NCBI GenBank assembly: GCA_038237745.1 | Contig: JBBRYJ010000015.1 | Coordinates: 1 to 61,932, forward strand | Direction of reading: 5' to 3' | Source: DASQEH01 sp038237745 | GTDB lineage: Bacteria; Actinomycetota; Actinomycetes; Propionibacteriales; Nocardioidaceae | Length of the DNA: 61,932 nucleotides | Shown: in pieces, positions 15,509 to 23,494 of the stretch | Layout: each line of letters opens with the position of its first letter | How positions within the stretch are numbered: position 1 is the first letter of the stretch | Notes under the pieces: model-generated | Told to the model about the DNA's origin: nothing | The model's database searches: none | What the model saw: the letters and a program-made list of their open reading frames with translations, nothing else | Translations under genes and position numbers: made by a program

Positions 15509-16846
15509 TCACATGATCGGCAGCATCCGAGCGCGCTCGAACTCTGTCACCTGCTGGCGGTACTCGTCCCACTCGGACTTCTTGTTGCGGAGGAAGAAGT
15601 CGAAGACATGCTCACCGAGAGTTTCTGCGACCAGTTCCGACCGCTCCATCACCGTGACGGCGTCGTGGAGGTTCTGCGGGAGGGGTGCGATGCCCATGGC
15701 CCGTCGCTCAGGCTCGGTGAGCGACCAGACATCGTCCTCGGCGCCGGCTGGAAGCTCGTAGCCTTCGTCGATCCCCTTCATGCCGGCAGCGAGCATGACG
15801 GCGAAGGCGAGGTACGGGTTGGCGGCGCTGTCGACCGACCGCAGCTCGACTCGTGTCGAGTTGCTCTTCGTGGGCTTGTACATCGGGACCCTGACGAGAG
15901 CCGAGCGGTTGTTGTGGCCCCAGCAGATGTACGACGGCGCCTCTCCCCCGCCCGCCAGCCGCTTGTACGAGTTGACCCACTGGTTGGTCACCGCGGTGAT
16001 CTCGGCCGCATGGGTCAGCAATCCAGCGATGAACGCCCGCCCGGTCTTCGACAGGTGGTAGTCGGCGCTGGCGTCGAAGAAGGTGTTCTGGTCGCCCTCG
16101 AAAAGCGATAGGTGGGTATGCATGCCCGATCCCGGGAACTCCGTATACGGCTTGGGCATAAAGGACGCGAAGACGCCCTGGTCGAGCGCGACCTCTCTCA
16201 CGACGACCCGAAACGTCATGATGTTGTCGGCGGTGCTCAGCGCATCGGCATACCGGAGGTCGATCTCCTGCTGCCCCGGCCCACCCTCGTGATGGCTGAA
16301 CTCGACGGAGATACCCATCGACTCGAGCATGGTGATCGCCTCACGCCGGAAGTTGTGCGCGAGGCTCTGCGACGTGTGGTCGAAGTAACCGCTGCGGTCG
16401 ACAGGCTCAGGGCGGGTACCGTCGGCCGGCCGGTCCTTGAACAGGTAGAACTCGATCTCCGGATGGGTGTAGAAGGTGAAACCGCGGTCGGCCGCCGAGC
16501 TCAGCGTGCGCTTCAGCACGTAGCGCGGGTCGGCGTAGGACGCTGACCCGTCGGGCATCACGATGTCGCAGAACATCCGGGCCGTCGAAGGGCCCTCGCC
16601 GCGCCAGGGGAGCAGCTGGAAGGTCGAGGGGTCGGGCTTGGCGAGCATGTCGGCCTCGTAGACGCGCGCGAAGCCCTCGATCGCCGAGCCGTCGAACCCG
16701 ATCCCCTCACTGAAGGCGCTCTCCAGCTCCGCCGGCGCGACAGCCACCGACTTGAGCGAGCCCAGCACGTCGGTGAACCAGAGTCGCACGAACCGGACGT
16801 CGCGCTCCTCGAGCGCGCGGAGCACGAAGTCTTCCTGCTTACCCAT
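15509..16846 (-). CDS. glnA: Glutamine synthetase family protein, GlnA2 type
   Basis: 445 residues, matching the length of mycobacterial GlnA2. The start region KQEDFVLRALEERDVRFVRL, the FDGSAIEGFARV loop, SHHEGGPGQQEIDLRY and NRSALVRVPMY identify the type I GS fold with its ATP and glutamate sites. Two features set it apart from a housekeeping GlnA: the adenylylation loop reads DDVWSLTEPERRAMG, with Trp where the modified Tyr would be, and the ammonium-site loop has Ala in FDGSA where enteric GS has Ser. Streptomyces GlnA2, the likely ortholog, is described as a gamma-glutamylpolyamine synthetase, so the substrate may be a polyamine. The start at 16846 aligns with homologs; an ATG at 16855 with AGGCGG upstream is possible. 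Confidence 0.9.
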   Translation of the reverse strand: MGKQEDFVLRALEERDVRFVRLWFTDVLGSLKSVAVAPAELESAFSEGIGFDGSAIEGFARVYEADMLAKPDPSTFQLLPWRGEGPSTARMFCDIVMPDGSASYADPRYVLKRTLSSAADRGFTFYTHPEIEFYLFKDRPADGTRPEPVDRSGYFDHTSQSLAHNFRREAITMLESMGISVEFSHHEGGPGQQEIDLRYADALSTADNIMTFRVVVREVALDQGVFASFMPKPYTEFPGSGMHTHLSLFEGDQNTFFDASADYHLSKTGRAFIAGLLTHAAEITAVTNQWVNSYKRLAGGGEAPSYICWGHNNRSALVRVPMYKPTKSNSTRVELRSVDSAANPYLAFAVMLAAGMKGIDEGYELPAGAEDDVWSLTEPERRAMGIAPLPQNLHDAVTVMERSELVAETLGEHVFDFFLRNKKSEWDEYRQQVTEFERARMLPIM

Positions 16847-16997
16847 GCCGTCCATCTTGCCGCCTGACCGCCCCACCGGGTAGCAGATCGGACTTCGCCG
16901 GGCCCTGAGGTCGGGGAGCGAGTGCGGCCGTCGGCGTAACGAGCCGCGTCCCGAGAGTGTGCCGCCCTCGGAAACGCCGGCGCATTAGGCTCGACAC

Positions 16998-18758
16998 GTG
17001 CCGCAGCTTCGACTTGCCCTGGCTCAGGTCAACCCCACCGTGGGAGACCTGGCCGGCAACGCCGCCCTGGTCCTGGAGTCGGCCGCCGCTGCCGCCGTGC
17101 GAGGGGCCCATCTGGTCGTGCTGCCCGAGATGGTGCTCACCGGCTACCCCATCGAGGACCTGGCCCTGCGTGCGTCGTTCGTCGACGCGTCGCGCAGTGC
17201 CGTCACCCGACTGGCGAGCGATCTCGAGGAGCGCGGCCTCGGAGACCTCACCGTGGTCGTGGGCCACCTCGACCGCGCCGTCGACGTGGCCGCGAAGCTC
17301 GGTCAACCCGAGGGTCTCCCGCAGAACTGCGTCGCGGTCATCAACCGTGGCGCCGTCGTGGCCAGGCAGGCCAAGCACCATCTCTGGAACTACGGAGTCG
17401 GTGACGAGATGCGGAACTTCGTGCCCGGCGACGTCATCCAGGTCGTTCAGGTGCATGGGGTGGACGTGGCGATCGCCATCTGCGAAGACCTGTGGCAGGA
17501 CGGGCCTTCGGCGGCCGCGGACGCGGTAGGGGCCGGCCTCCTCGTCGTGCCGAACGGGTCGCCGTACGAGCGCAACAAGGACGATGTTCGCCTCGAGCTG
17601 TGTAGCCGCCGGGCTCGCGAGGGAGCGTGCGCGCTCGCCTATGTGAATCTCGTGGGCGGCCAGGACGAGCTCGTCTTCGACGGTGACTCGCTGGTCGTCG
17701 ACGCGGAGGGGCAGCTCGTCGCGCGGGCTGCCCAGTTCGAGCCTGAGCTGCTCGTCGTCGATCTCGACCTGCCGACGGCGACCGAGCAGATGCCCGACCC
17801 CGACACCCGCTTCTTCGGTCTCCGGGTAGAGCGCACCGTGGCGTCTGGCGAGCCGTTGCCGCCCTACGAGCCGCTCACTCCCCAGCTGGCCGACCGTCTC
17901 GACGACCTCGGCGAGATCTACGCTGCGCTTGTCACGGGGCTGCGAGACTATGTCGCCAAGAACGGTTTCCAGTCCGTGCTCTTGGGTCTGTCTGGCGGAA
18001 TCGACTCGACCCTGGTCGGGGTGATCGCCTGTGACGCTCTCGGGGCTCACCGCGTGTGCGGCGTCTCGAACCCCAGCGAGTGGTCGACCGAGCACTCCAG
18101 GACCGACGCTGCCGAGCTCGCCCGGCGGACAGGTCTGAACCTCGAGACCTTGCCCATCGCCGCGATCGTCGATGCCTTCGACAGCGTCGTCAAGATCGAC
18201 GGCCTGGCGGAGGAGAATCTTCAGGCCCGTGTTCGCGCCGTCATCTGGATGGCGCTCTCCAACCAGCACGGCCACCTGGTCCTGGCCTGCGGCAACAAGA
18301 GTGAGCTGGCGACCGGATACTCCACCATCTACGGTGATGCTGTCGGGGGGTACGCGCCGATCAAGGACGTGCCGAAGACGCTGGTATGGCGGCTCGCAAG
18401 CTGGCGCAACGCGGAGGCCACGCGGCGAGGTGAGCAACCGCCGATCCCCGAGAACACCATCTCGAAACCACCTTCTGCCGAGCTCCGGCCGGGTCAGCTC
18501 GACTCGGACTCGCTGCCGCCGTACGAGCTGCTCGACGCGGTGCTCGACGCCTACGTAGAGCGCGACGAGGGTTCGGCGGACCTTGTGGCGGAGGGGTTCG
18601 ACCCGGTGCTCGTGGAGCGCGTCATCAGCCTGGTGGACCGGGCGGAGTTCAAGCGCAGGCAGTTCCCCACCGGGCCGAAGATCTCGGCCCGGAACTTCGG
18701 GCGTGACCGCCGGGTGCCGATCACCAACCGGTGGCGGGAGCAGCTACCCGGCACCTAG
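16998..18758 (+). CDS. nadE: Glutamine-dependent NAD+ synthetase
   Basis: 586 residues. The N-terminal nitrilase domain supplies ammonia from glutamine: PEMVLTGYP (Glu), KHHLWNYGVGDE (Lys) and AICEDLW (Cys, around residue 162). The C-terminal synthetase has the PP-loop LSGGIDSTL around residue 332 and the NKSELATGYSTIYGD motif, and amidates nicotinate adenine dinucleotide to NAD+. The GTG at 16998 has no ribosome-binding site but sits exactly six bases after a TAGGCT -10 box (16986-16991), so the mRNA is probably leaderless. A tandem 22-bp repeat follows the stop. Confidence 0.95.
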   Translation: MPQLRLALAQVNPTVGDLAGNAALVLESAAAAAVRGAHLVVLPEMVLTGYPIEDLALRASFVDASRSAVTRLASDLEERGLGDLTVVVGHLDRAVDVAAKLGQPEGLPQNCVAVINRGAVVARQAKHHLWNYGVGDEMRNFVPGDVIQVVQVHGVDVAIAICEDLWQDGPSAAADAVGAGLLVVPNGSPYERNKDDVRLELCSRRAREGACALAYVNLVGGQDELVFDGDSLVVDAEGQLVARAAQFEPELLVVDLDLPTATEQMPDPDTRFFGLRVERTVASGEPLPPYEPLTPQLADRLDDLGEIYAALVTGLRDYVAKNGFQSVLLGLSGGIDSTLVGVIACDALGAHRVCGVSNPSEWSTEHSRTDAAELARRTGLNLETLPIAAIVDAFDSVVKIDGLAEENLQARVRAVIWMALSNQHGHLVLACGNKSELATGYSTIYGDAVGGYAPIKDVPKTLVWRLASWRNAEATRRGEQPPIPENTISKPPSAELRPGQLDSDSLPPYELLDAVLDAYVERDEGSADLVAEGFDPVLVERVISLVDRAEFKRRQFPTGPKISARNFGRDRRVPITNRWREQLPGT

Positions 18759-18767
18759 CCCCGCTCC

Positions 18768-18833
18768 GCCCAAAGGGCGCTAATGTCCCCTCGAGCGGGC
18801 GCTAATGTCCCGCCGAAAGGGCGGAAATGCCCC
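18768..18833. repeat. 22-bp intergenic tandem repeat, locus A (three units, inverted orientation)
   Basis: Three units repeat at exactly 22 bp: GGGCGCTAATGTCCC at 18775-18789 and 18797-18811, and GGGCGGAAATGCCCC at 18819-18833, with short GC-rich joints. On the other strand this is the GCATTTGCGCCCTCTCG-type unit seen at loci B, C and D. No spacers separate the units, so it is not a CRISPR. Each core is an imperfect hairpin (GGG..CCC). Confidence 0.8.
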
Positions 18834-18893
18834 TCCACCGGCGTCTCGCCAACCCGGTCCGACTGGCCTTGGTCTCTCTGCCAGAGTTGCCCT

Positions 18894-19646
18894 ATGGACA
18901 TTCCGATATCGCCGCCCCCGCTGACTCCCGTCGACGAATCCTGGGACCGCGCGCTCGCGGTCGTCGCCCACCCCGACGACCTCGAATTCGGGACTGCCGC
19001 CGCCATCGCCCGCTGGACCGGGCAGGGCAAGCACATTGCCTACGTCATGGTGACCAGCGGTGAAGCCGGTATCGACGGGTTACCACCCGACGAATGCCGC
19101 ATCATCCGGGAGGCCGAGCAGGTCGAATCCGCCCGCCTGGTGGGCGTGGACGATGTGGAGTTTCTCGGCTTTCAGGACGGGGTCCTCGAGTACGGCGTAC
19201 CCCTTCGCGCAGCGGTCGCTGAAGTGGTCCGCCGGCATCGTCCTGAGATAGTCATCACCGGCAACTTCAGAGACACCTTCGGGGGCACGAACCTGAATCA
19301 GGCCGATCACATCGCTGTCGGCAGGGCAGTCCTCGATGCGGTTCGAGACGCCGGCAACCGGTGGGTCTTCAACGACCAGCTCGCTGACGGGCTGGAACCG
19401 TGGGGAGGTGTCCGAGAGGTCTGGGCTGCCGGCTCACCATTGGCCGGCCACGGTGTCGACACCACCGGCACGTTCGACATGGGAGTGGCTTCGCTTGCTG
19501 CTCATTCGGCGTACATCGACGGCCTCGGCTGGCCGGACTTCGACCCCTCAGAGTTCCTCGAGGGAATCGCGCGCGCGACCGGGCCCCGGATGGGTACGGC
19601 GATGGCGACCTCCTTCGAGAGGTTTCCGATGGGGTGGGGCAACTGA
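18894..19646 (+). CDS. PIG-L/LmbE-family N-deacetylase
   Basis: 250 residues from ATG 18894. AVVAHPDDLEFG near residue 25 is the zinc-binding AHPDD(x)E motif and NLNQADHIAVGRAV supplies the second His pair, as in MshB, Mca and N-acetylglucosaminyl-PI deacetylases. It should remove an acetyl or acyl group from an amino sugar or a related conjugate. It lacks the length and extra motifs of MshB. It stands alone between nadE and panB, flanked on both sides by the 22-bp repeat family. The true substrate is not predictable. Confidence 0.85.
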   Translation: MDIPISPPPLTPVDESWDRALAVVAHPDDLEFGTAAAIARWTGQGKHIAYVMVTSGEAGIDGLPPDECRIIREAEQVESARLVGVDDVEFLGFQDGVLEYGVPLRAAVAEVVRRHRPEIVITGNFRDTFGGTNLNQADHIAVGRAVLDAVRDAGNRWVFNDQLADGLEPWGGVREVWAAGSPLAGHGVDTTGTFDMGVASLAAHSAYIDGLGWPDFDPSEFLEGIARATGPRMGTAMATSFERFPMGWGN

Positions 19647-19659
19647 CGCACCAATGGAG

Positions 19660-19767
19660 GTGACATTTGCGCCCTCCCGGCGACGCGTGTTCGCCCTCTT
19701 GGCAGCGCATTTGTGTTATTTAGGCGGGAATCTCCGCCCGGTCGGCGGGCGGTTAGCGCCCTCGGCG
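19660..19767. repeat. 22-bp intergenic tandem repeat, locus B (five diverged units)
   Basis: Consecutive units at 19660-19681, 19682-19703, 19704-19725, 19726-19746 and 19747-19767 keep the 22- or 21-bp period and end in GGC or GCG. The first (TGACATTTGCGCCCTCCCGG) and second (GTGTTCGCCCTCTTGG) match the family best; the others are diverged. Orientation is opposite to locus A. Confidence 0.7.
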
Positions 19768-19924
19768 AGAACGGGCGGCGGGCCGGACGTGACGGAGCCG
19801 ACAGCCCTTTGACGTCGCCTTGGGTGTGGCATCGTGCCAGGCTGGGCCAGGGCTGCCGTGCGCCGGGGCCCTGAGATCCGTGGACTCCACCGGGAGCTGC
19901 GAGAGCGAGAACCGAGGAACAGCG

Positions 19925-20782
19925 ATGAGCGAGACGAGTGCGCCGTACGGCGGCGGGCCGCAGGCCCCCCGAGTCACGTCAGAGGTCATGCGGATCCGTA
20001 CCCATCACCTCCTCGAGATGAAGCAACGTGGCGAGAAGTGGGCGATGCTGACGGCATACGAGCAGTACGCCGCCCAGACGTTCGACGAGGCAGGTATCCC
20101 TGTCCTGCTGGTCGGGGACTCGGCCAGCAACAACGTCTACGGCTACGAGTCCTCGCTACCGGTCACGGTCGACGAGCTGATCCCCCTGGCACGGGCGGTT
20201 GCCCGGTCTGTCCGTCGAGCTCTCGTCGTGGCCGACCTGCCTTTCGGGTCGTATCAGGCGTCACCCCGGCAGGCGTTCGACACTGCGGTGCGGTTCATGA
20301 AGGAGGCTGGGGCCCACGCGGTCAAGCTCGAAGGCGGTATGCCGGTGGTACCGCAGGTCGAGCTTCTGACGACTGGTGGGATCCCTGTGATGGCTCACAT
20401 CGGGTTCACGCCACAGTCGGAGCACGGGCTCGGCGGCTACCGGGTGCAAGGGCGCGGTGACCAGGGTCGGCAACTGGTCGAATCGGCACTAGCCCTTCAG
20501 CAGGCAGGAGCCTTCTCCGTAGTGATGGAGATGGTGCCCGGTGACGTCGCCGCTGAGGTGACGGAACGGCTCGACATACCCACGATCGGGATAGGGGCGG
20601 GGGCAGGCTGCGACGCTCAGGTTCTGGTCTGGCAGGACATGGCCGGCCTTCGCACCGGCGGCCGGTTGCCTCGCTTCGTCAAGCAGTTCGCCGATCTGCA
20701 CTCGGTACTCCTCGGAGCCGCGGAAGAGTTCGCCGCTGAAGTGGCCGCAGGCACGTTTCCTGGCCCCGAGCACACGTTCTGA
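19925..20782 (+). CDS. panB: 3-methyl-2-oxobutanoate hydroxymethyltransferase
   Basis: 285 residues; GAGGAA precedes ATG 19925. The TIM-barrel signatures are WAMLTAYEQYAAQTFDEAG, VLLVGDSASNNVYGYES (metal-binding Asp), KLEGG, MAHIGFTPQS and PTIGIGAGAGCDAQVLVWQD (normally GIGAG..CDGQVLV). It adds a hydroxymethyl group from methylene-tetrahydrofolate to alpha-ketoisovalerate, the first committed step of pantothenate and hence CoA synthesis. The product pathway feeds the aceE and fab genes further along. Unusually the conserved CDGQ reads CDAQ; the catalytic residues are otherwise present. Confidence 0.94.
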   Translation: MSETSAPYGGGPQAPRVTSEVMRIRTHHLLEMKQRGEKWAMLTAYEQYAAQTFDEAGIPVLLVGDSASNNVYGYESSLPVTVDELIPLARAVARSVRRALVVADLPFGSYQASPRQAFDTAVRFMKEAGAHAVKLEGGMPVVPQVELLTTGGIPVMAHIGFTPQSEHGLGGYRVQGRGDQGRQLVESALALQQAGAFSVVMEMVPGDVAAEVTERLDIPTIGIGAGAGCDAQVLVWQDMAGLRTGGRLPRFVKQFADLHSVLLGAAEEFAAEVAAGTFPGPEHTF

Positions 20783-20791
20783 CGCGTCCAC

Positions 20792-20817
20792 AGGGCTCGG
20801 ACGCCTGCCCGAGCCCT
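20792..20817. terminator. Bidirectional hairpin between panB and the convergent small gene
   Basis: AGGGCTCGG (20792-20800) and CCGAGCCCT (20809-20817) form a perfect 9-bp stem with an 8-base loop, 9 bases after the panB stop. It is well placed to end transcription from both sides. Confidence 0.75.
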
Positions 20818-20847
20818 TGAAGGCTCACGTGAGGGTGCAGATCCGCC

Positions 20848-21024
20848 TCAGTTCTCGTTCCAGGCGGGGTCGTTGTCCCAGTCCTCGTTCCGCTGCCTCA
20901 CCTTCTCCAAGGCGCGCTCGGCCTCGTCTCGTGTCTGGTACGGGCCGAGGCGGTCCGCAGCCTTGCACCCGTCCCCGCCCTCGACGGTCTTGTGCTCCAG
21001 GCAGTAGTAGTAGCTGTCTTCCAT
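20848..21024 (-). CDS. Conserved small actinobacterial protein (58 residues)
   Basis: From ATG 21024, with GAGGAGG upstream, the product reads MEDSYYYCLEHKTVEGGDGC, then ADRLGPYQTRDEAERALEKV and ends in an Asp/Asn/Trp-rich tail. The layout (YYYC..H..VEG..GC....RLGPY.T..EA..AL) is one I recognise as widespread in actinomycetes, with two cysteines and a histidine that could bind metal and an SPOR-like YxTRDEA helix. Function is unknown. It diverges from map across a 95-bp gap. Confidence 0.8.
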   Translation of the reverse strand: MEDSYYYCLEHKTVEGGDGCKAADRLGPYQTRDEAERALEKVRQRNEDWDNDPAWNEN

Positions 21025-21119
21025 GCGGTCCTCCTCAGGGCGGCCGCCGCCGCCGCAGGCCGCTATGACGACCCTCACCGCTCATCGTGCCCCATGAGCG
21101 CGGAAACTACACTGACAGG

Positions 21120-21968
21120 ATGACTGCCTTGACGGCCGGCGTCATCTCTCCGGAGCGGCCGGTACCCGCTGCGATCGAGCGACCGGAGTATGTCGGCAAG
21201 CCCTCGCCGCGCCTCCACACCGACGGCGACGTACAGCCCGCTGAGGTCGTCGCCAAGATGCGAATAGCAAGCCAGATCGCTGCTCGGGCGATGCGCGAGG
21301 CCGCTGACGTGATAGCACCCGGCGTCACGACGGACGAGGTCGACCGGGTCGGGCACGAGTTCCTCTGTGACCACGGCGCATACCCGTCGACGCTGGGCTA
21401 CAAGGGGTTTCCCAAGTCGCTGTGCACGTCTGTCAACGAGTGCATCTGCCACGGCATCCCCGACTCCCGGCGCCTCGAGGACGGCGACATCTGCAACATC
21501 GACATCACGGCCTATATCGGCGGCGTCCATGGTGACACGAACGCGACGTTCCTCTGCGGAGATGTAGACGACGAGAGCCGCCTGCTCGTCGAGCGCACCA
21601 GAGAGTCACTCAGCCGAGCCATCAGAGCGGTAAGGCCGGGGCGGCAGGTCAACGTCATCGGCCGAGTCATCGAGTCGTACGCCAAGCGCTTCGGCTACGG
21701 CGTGGTGACCGACTTCACCGGCCACGGGGTCAACACGTCTTTTCACTCAGGGCTGATCATTCCTCACTATGACGACCCGCGGTTCGACACCGTCATCCAG
21801 ACAGGTATGACGTTCACCATCGAGCCGATGCTTACCTTAGGCACAATCGAGTGGGACATGTGGGACGACGGTTGGACCGTCGTCACCAGGGACGGGCGTC
21901 GCAGCGCGCAGTTCGAGCACACGTTGGTGGTGACCGAAAGCGGCGCGGAGGTTCTTACCCTGCCGTGA
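21120..21968 (+). CDS. map: Methionine aminopeptidase, type I with N-terminal extension
   Basis: 282 residues. The metal-binding set is complete: NIDITAYIGGVHGDTNATF (two Asp), GHGVNTSFH (His), FTIEPML (Glu) and QFEHTLVV (Glu). An N-terminal extension with YVGKPSPR matches mycobacterial MetAP1c (MapB), which has a proline-rich linker before the catalytic core. It removes the initiator methionine from nascent proteins. The ATG at 21120 lies exactly six bases after TACACT (21108-21113), so translation is probably leaderless. Confidence 0.94.
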   Translation: MTALTAGVISPERPVPAAIERPEYVGKPSPRLHTDGDVQPAEVVAKMRIASQIAARAMREAADVIAPGVTTDEVDRVGHEFLCDHGAYPSTLGYKGFPKSLCTSVNECICHGIPDSRRLEDGDICNIDITAYIGGVHGDTNATFLCGDVDDESRLLVERTRESLSRAIRAVRPGRQVNVIGRVIESYAKRFGYGVVTDFTGHGVNTSFHSGLIIPHYDDPRFDTVIQTGMTFTIEPMLTLGTIEWDMWDDGWTVVTRDGRRSAQFEHTLVVTESGAEVLTLP

Positions 21969-22031
21969 GCGGCCCCGGACCGCTGTATCCGGCCCGCGAC
22001 CCGCGAGCGTCCTGCGTCGAGATCGCCGGAG

Positions 22032-22616
22032 TCAGCTCGCCTTCCCTGAGGTGCTGTCGGGCGCCTCGGTGACCTTCTGGGCTGCCCCCTTCTCGGTCGT
22101 CTCGCCTTCGGTCTCGAGCGCGCCGGAGTTCGTCTCGAGGTGCGCCCGGATGAACCAGTGGAACTGCTCGAGCTCGGCTGTCTGACCAATGAGCATGTCC
22201 TCGGTGATCGGGTCGATCTTGCCCACCTTCTCGATCGCCGTGCGGTGGTCGGCGATCACACCGTCGTACACGATGTCGAGTGCCGCAAGGTGCTCTTCGC
22301 AGCTCGCCCGGCCGAGCGAGTAGTCGTCCCAGGACCGGTCCTTGACGATGGCGCCGGGGGTACCGATCGGGGCCACCCCCATCGTAGCCATCCGCTCTGC
22401 GGTGGTGTCCACAGCGGCGCGTACGGCGTCGATCTGCGGGTCGAGCATCTCGTGCACGCCGATGAAGTCACGGCCGATGACGTTCCAGTGGGCGTGCTTC
22501 AGGGTGAGCTGCAGATCGTTGAGCGCATGCAGTCGGTCCTGGAGGGCTGCGGCCACCCCGTGGCCGTCTTCGAGGCTCAGACCAGGGACGGTGTACTTGC
22601 CTTCAGTGGATGTCAT
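22032..22616 (-). CDS. dps: Dps-family DNA-protecting ferroxidase
   Basis: 194 residues from ATG 22616, chosen because AAAGGA lies 10 bases ahead; the ATG at 22625 is too close to it. KHAHWNVIGRDFIGVHEMLD and the following D...ER form the ferroxidase centre at the dimer interface, with HWFIRAHLE near the end of the four-helix bundle. Dps shells store iron, quench peroxide and coat DNA. The C-terminal 30 residues are a polar, flexible tail with few lysines. It lies 14 bases after the glycosyltransferase stop on the same strand, so it may be the last gene of the topIB-to-GT2 operon. Confidence 0.92.
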   Translation of the reverse strand: MTSTEGKYTVPGLSLEDGHGVAAALQDRLHALNDLQLTLKHAHWNVIGRDFIGVHEMLDPQIDAVRAAVDTTAERMATMGVAPIGTPGAIVKDRSWDDYSLGRASCEEHLAALDIVYDGVIADHRTAIEKVGKIDPITEDMLIGQTAELEQFHWFIRAHLETNSGALETEGETTEKGAAQKVTEAPDSTSGKAS

Positions 22617-22630
22617 CGCATTCATGTCCT

Positions 22631-23494
22631 TTACGTTAGCCGCGTCCGGGAGCCCGAACGAGCCGGGTCCTGGATCACGGGTGGTGGGTTGATGTAGGTA
22701 TGTACTGTCTGGTGGGTGCCGTCCCTCAGACGCGTCGGTACCACGGGGAGGCCATGCGACCCGTCACGGTCCAGTCTCTTGAGCAGATCGGCCAGCCCTC
22801 CGTCCGCACGCCCGCTCGTGCGGCCGCTCGTCGTCACGCTCACGTCACAGGTGCGCGCGATCCGGTAGCCCGAGGCCGCCAGGGTGTCGACCAGCTGCTG
22901 GTCCTCGCCGTGCGGAGTGTCCGGGAAGCCACCCACTGCCAGGTACGCGTCGGACCTGACGGCAAGGTTCGCGCCGTAGACGTGGTCGTGCTCGTCGCCC
23001 GGCAGCCCAGGGTGGAGCTTGGCCCTGAGCAGACGGTTGTATGCGTGAAGACCCGAAACGCCTCCCCGCCACTCGTCCAGCCGTGCGAGACCGACCACCG
23101 AAGCCGCGTCGAACCGGTGGGCGACCGCGAGGATGCTCGAAATCCAGTCCTCGCCGACGACGGTATCCGCATCGGTCGAGAGCACCCACGACACGTCCGT
23201 CGAGCCGAGCAGCGCCAGCCCGGTCCGGGCTGCTCGGTCTCGGGCGTGGCCGACCGTCAAGGCGTCGTCGACCACCACGTCGCCGGTCAGACCCAGCCGG
23301 CGCATGCTGCGCGCCGCGACGTCCGCGGTCTCGTCGCTGCACCGCTGGGCCGTGACGACGACGACGACCTGGCCCACGACCCCACGGCGGCGAGCGAGGC
23401 GCACCGTACCGCTGAGGCTCGCCAGGCACGAGGAGACGAGGTCGGCCTCGTCCCGCGCCGGCAGGGCGATCGCGATGTCCGGACTCACGGTCAT
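22631..23494 (-). CDS. Family 2 glycosyltransferase
   Basis: 287 residues. IALPARDEADLVSSCLASL is the GT-A N-terminal nucleotide-binding strand, STDADT the DxD metal site around residue 105, and YGANLAVRSDAYLAVGGFP..HGEDQQL the acceptor loop with the ED pair. No transmembrane helices are evident, so it acts in the cytosol or at the membrane surface. Its ATG overlaps the acyl-CoA dehydrogenase-like stop by four bases (ATGA). In this operon it would attach a sugar to, or extend, the molecule deacetylated and methylated by its neighbours (inference). Confidence 0.85.
   Translation of the reverse strand: MTVSPDIAIALPARDEADLVSSCLASLSGTVRLARRRGVVGQVVVVVTAQRCSDETADVAARSMRRLGLTGDVVVDDALTVGHARDRAARTGLALLGSTDVSWVLSTDADTVVGEDWISSILAVAHRFDAASVVGLARLDEWRGGVSGLHAYNRLLRAKLHPGLPGDEHDHVYGANLAVRSDAYLAVGGFPDTPHGEDQQLVDTLAASGYRIARTCDVSVTTSGRTSGRADGGLADLLKRLDRDGSHGLPVVPTRLRDGTHQTVHTYINPPPVIQDPARSGSRTRLT

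Noticed and set aside
16839..18437. Very long open frame on the minus strand opposite nadE
   Set aside because: It mirrors the nadE codons, is rich in Arg/Asp/Val/Gly typical of GC-rich antisense frames, and has no family motif, while nadE is complete with all active-site residues.
18768..18833. CRISPR array
   Set aside because: Units are adjacent with no unique spacers, there are too few copies and no cas genes are present anywhere in the window.
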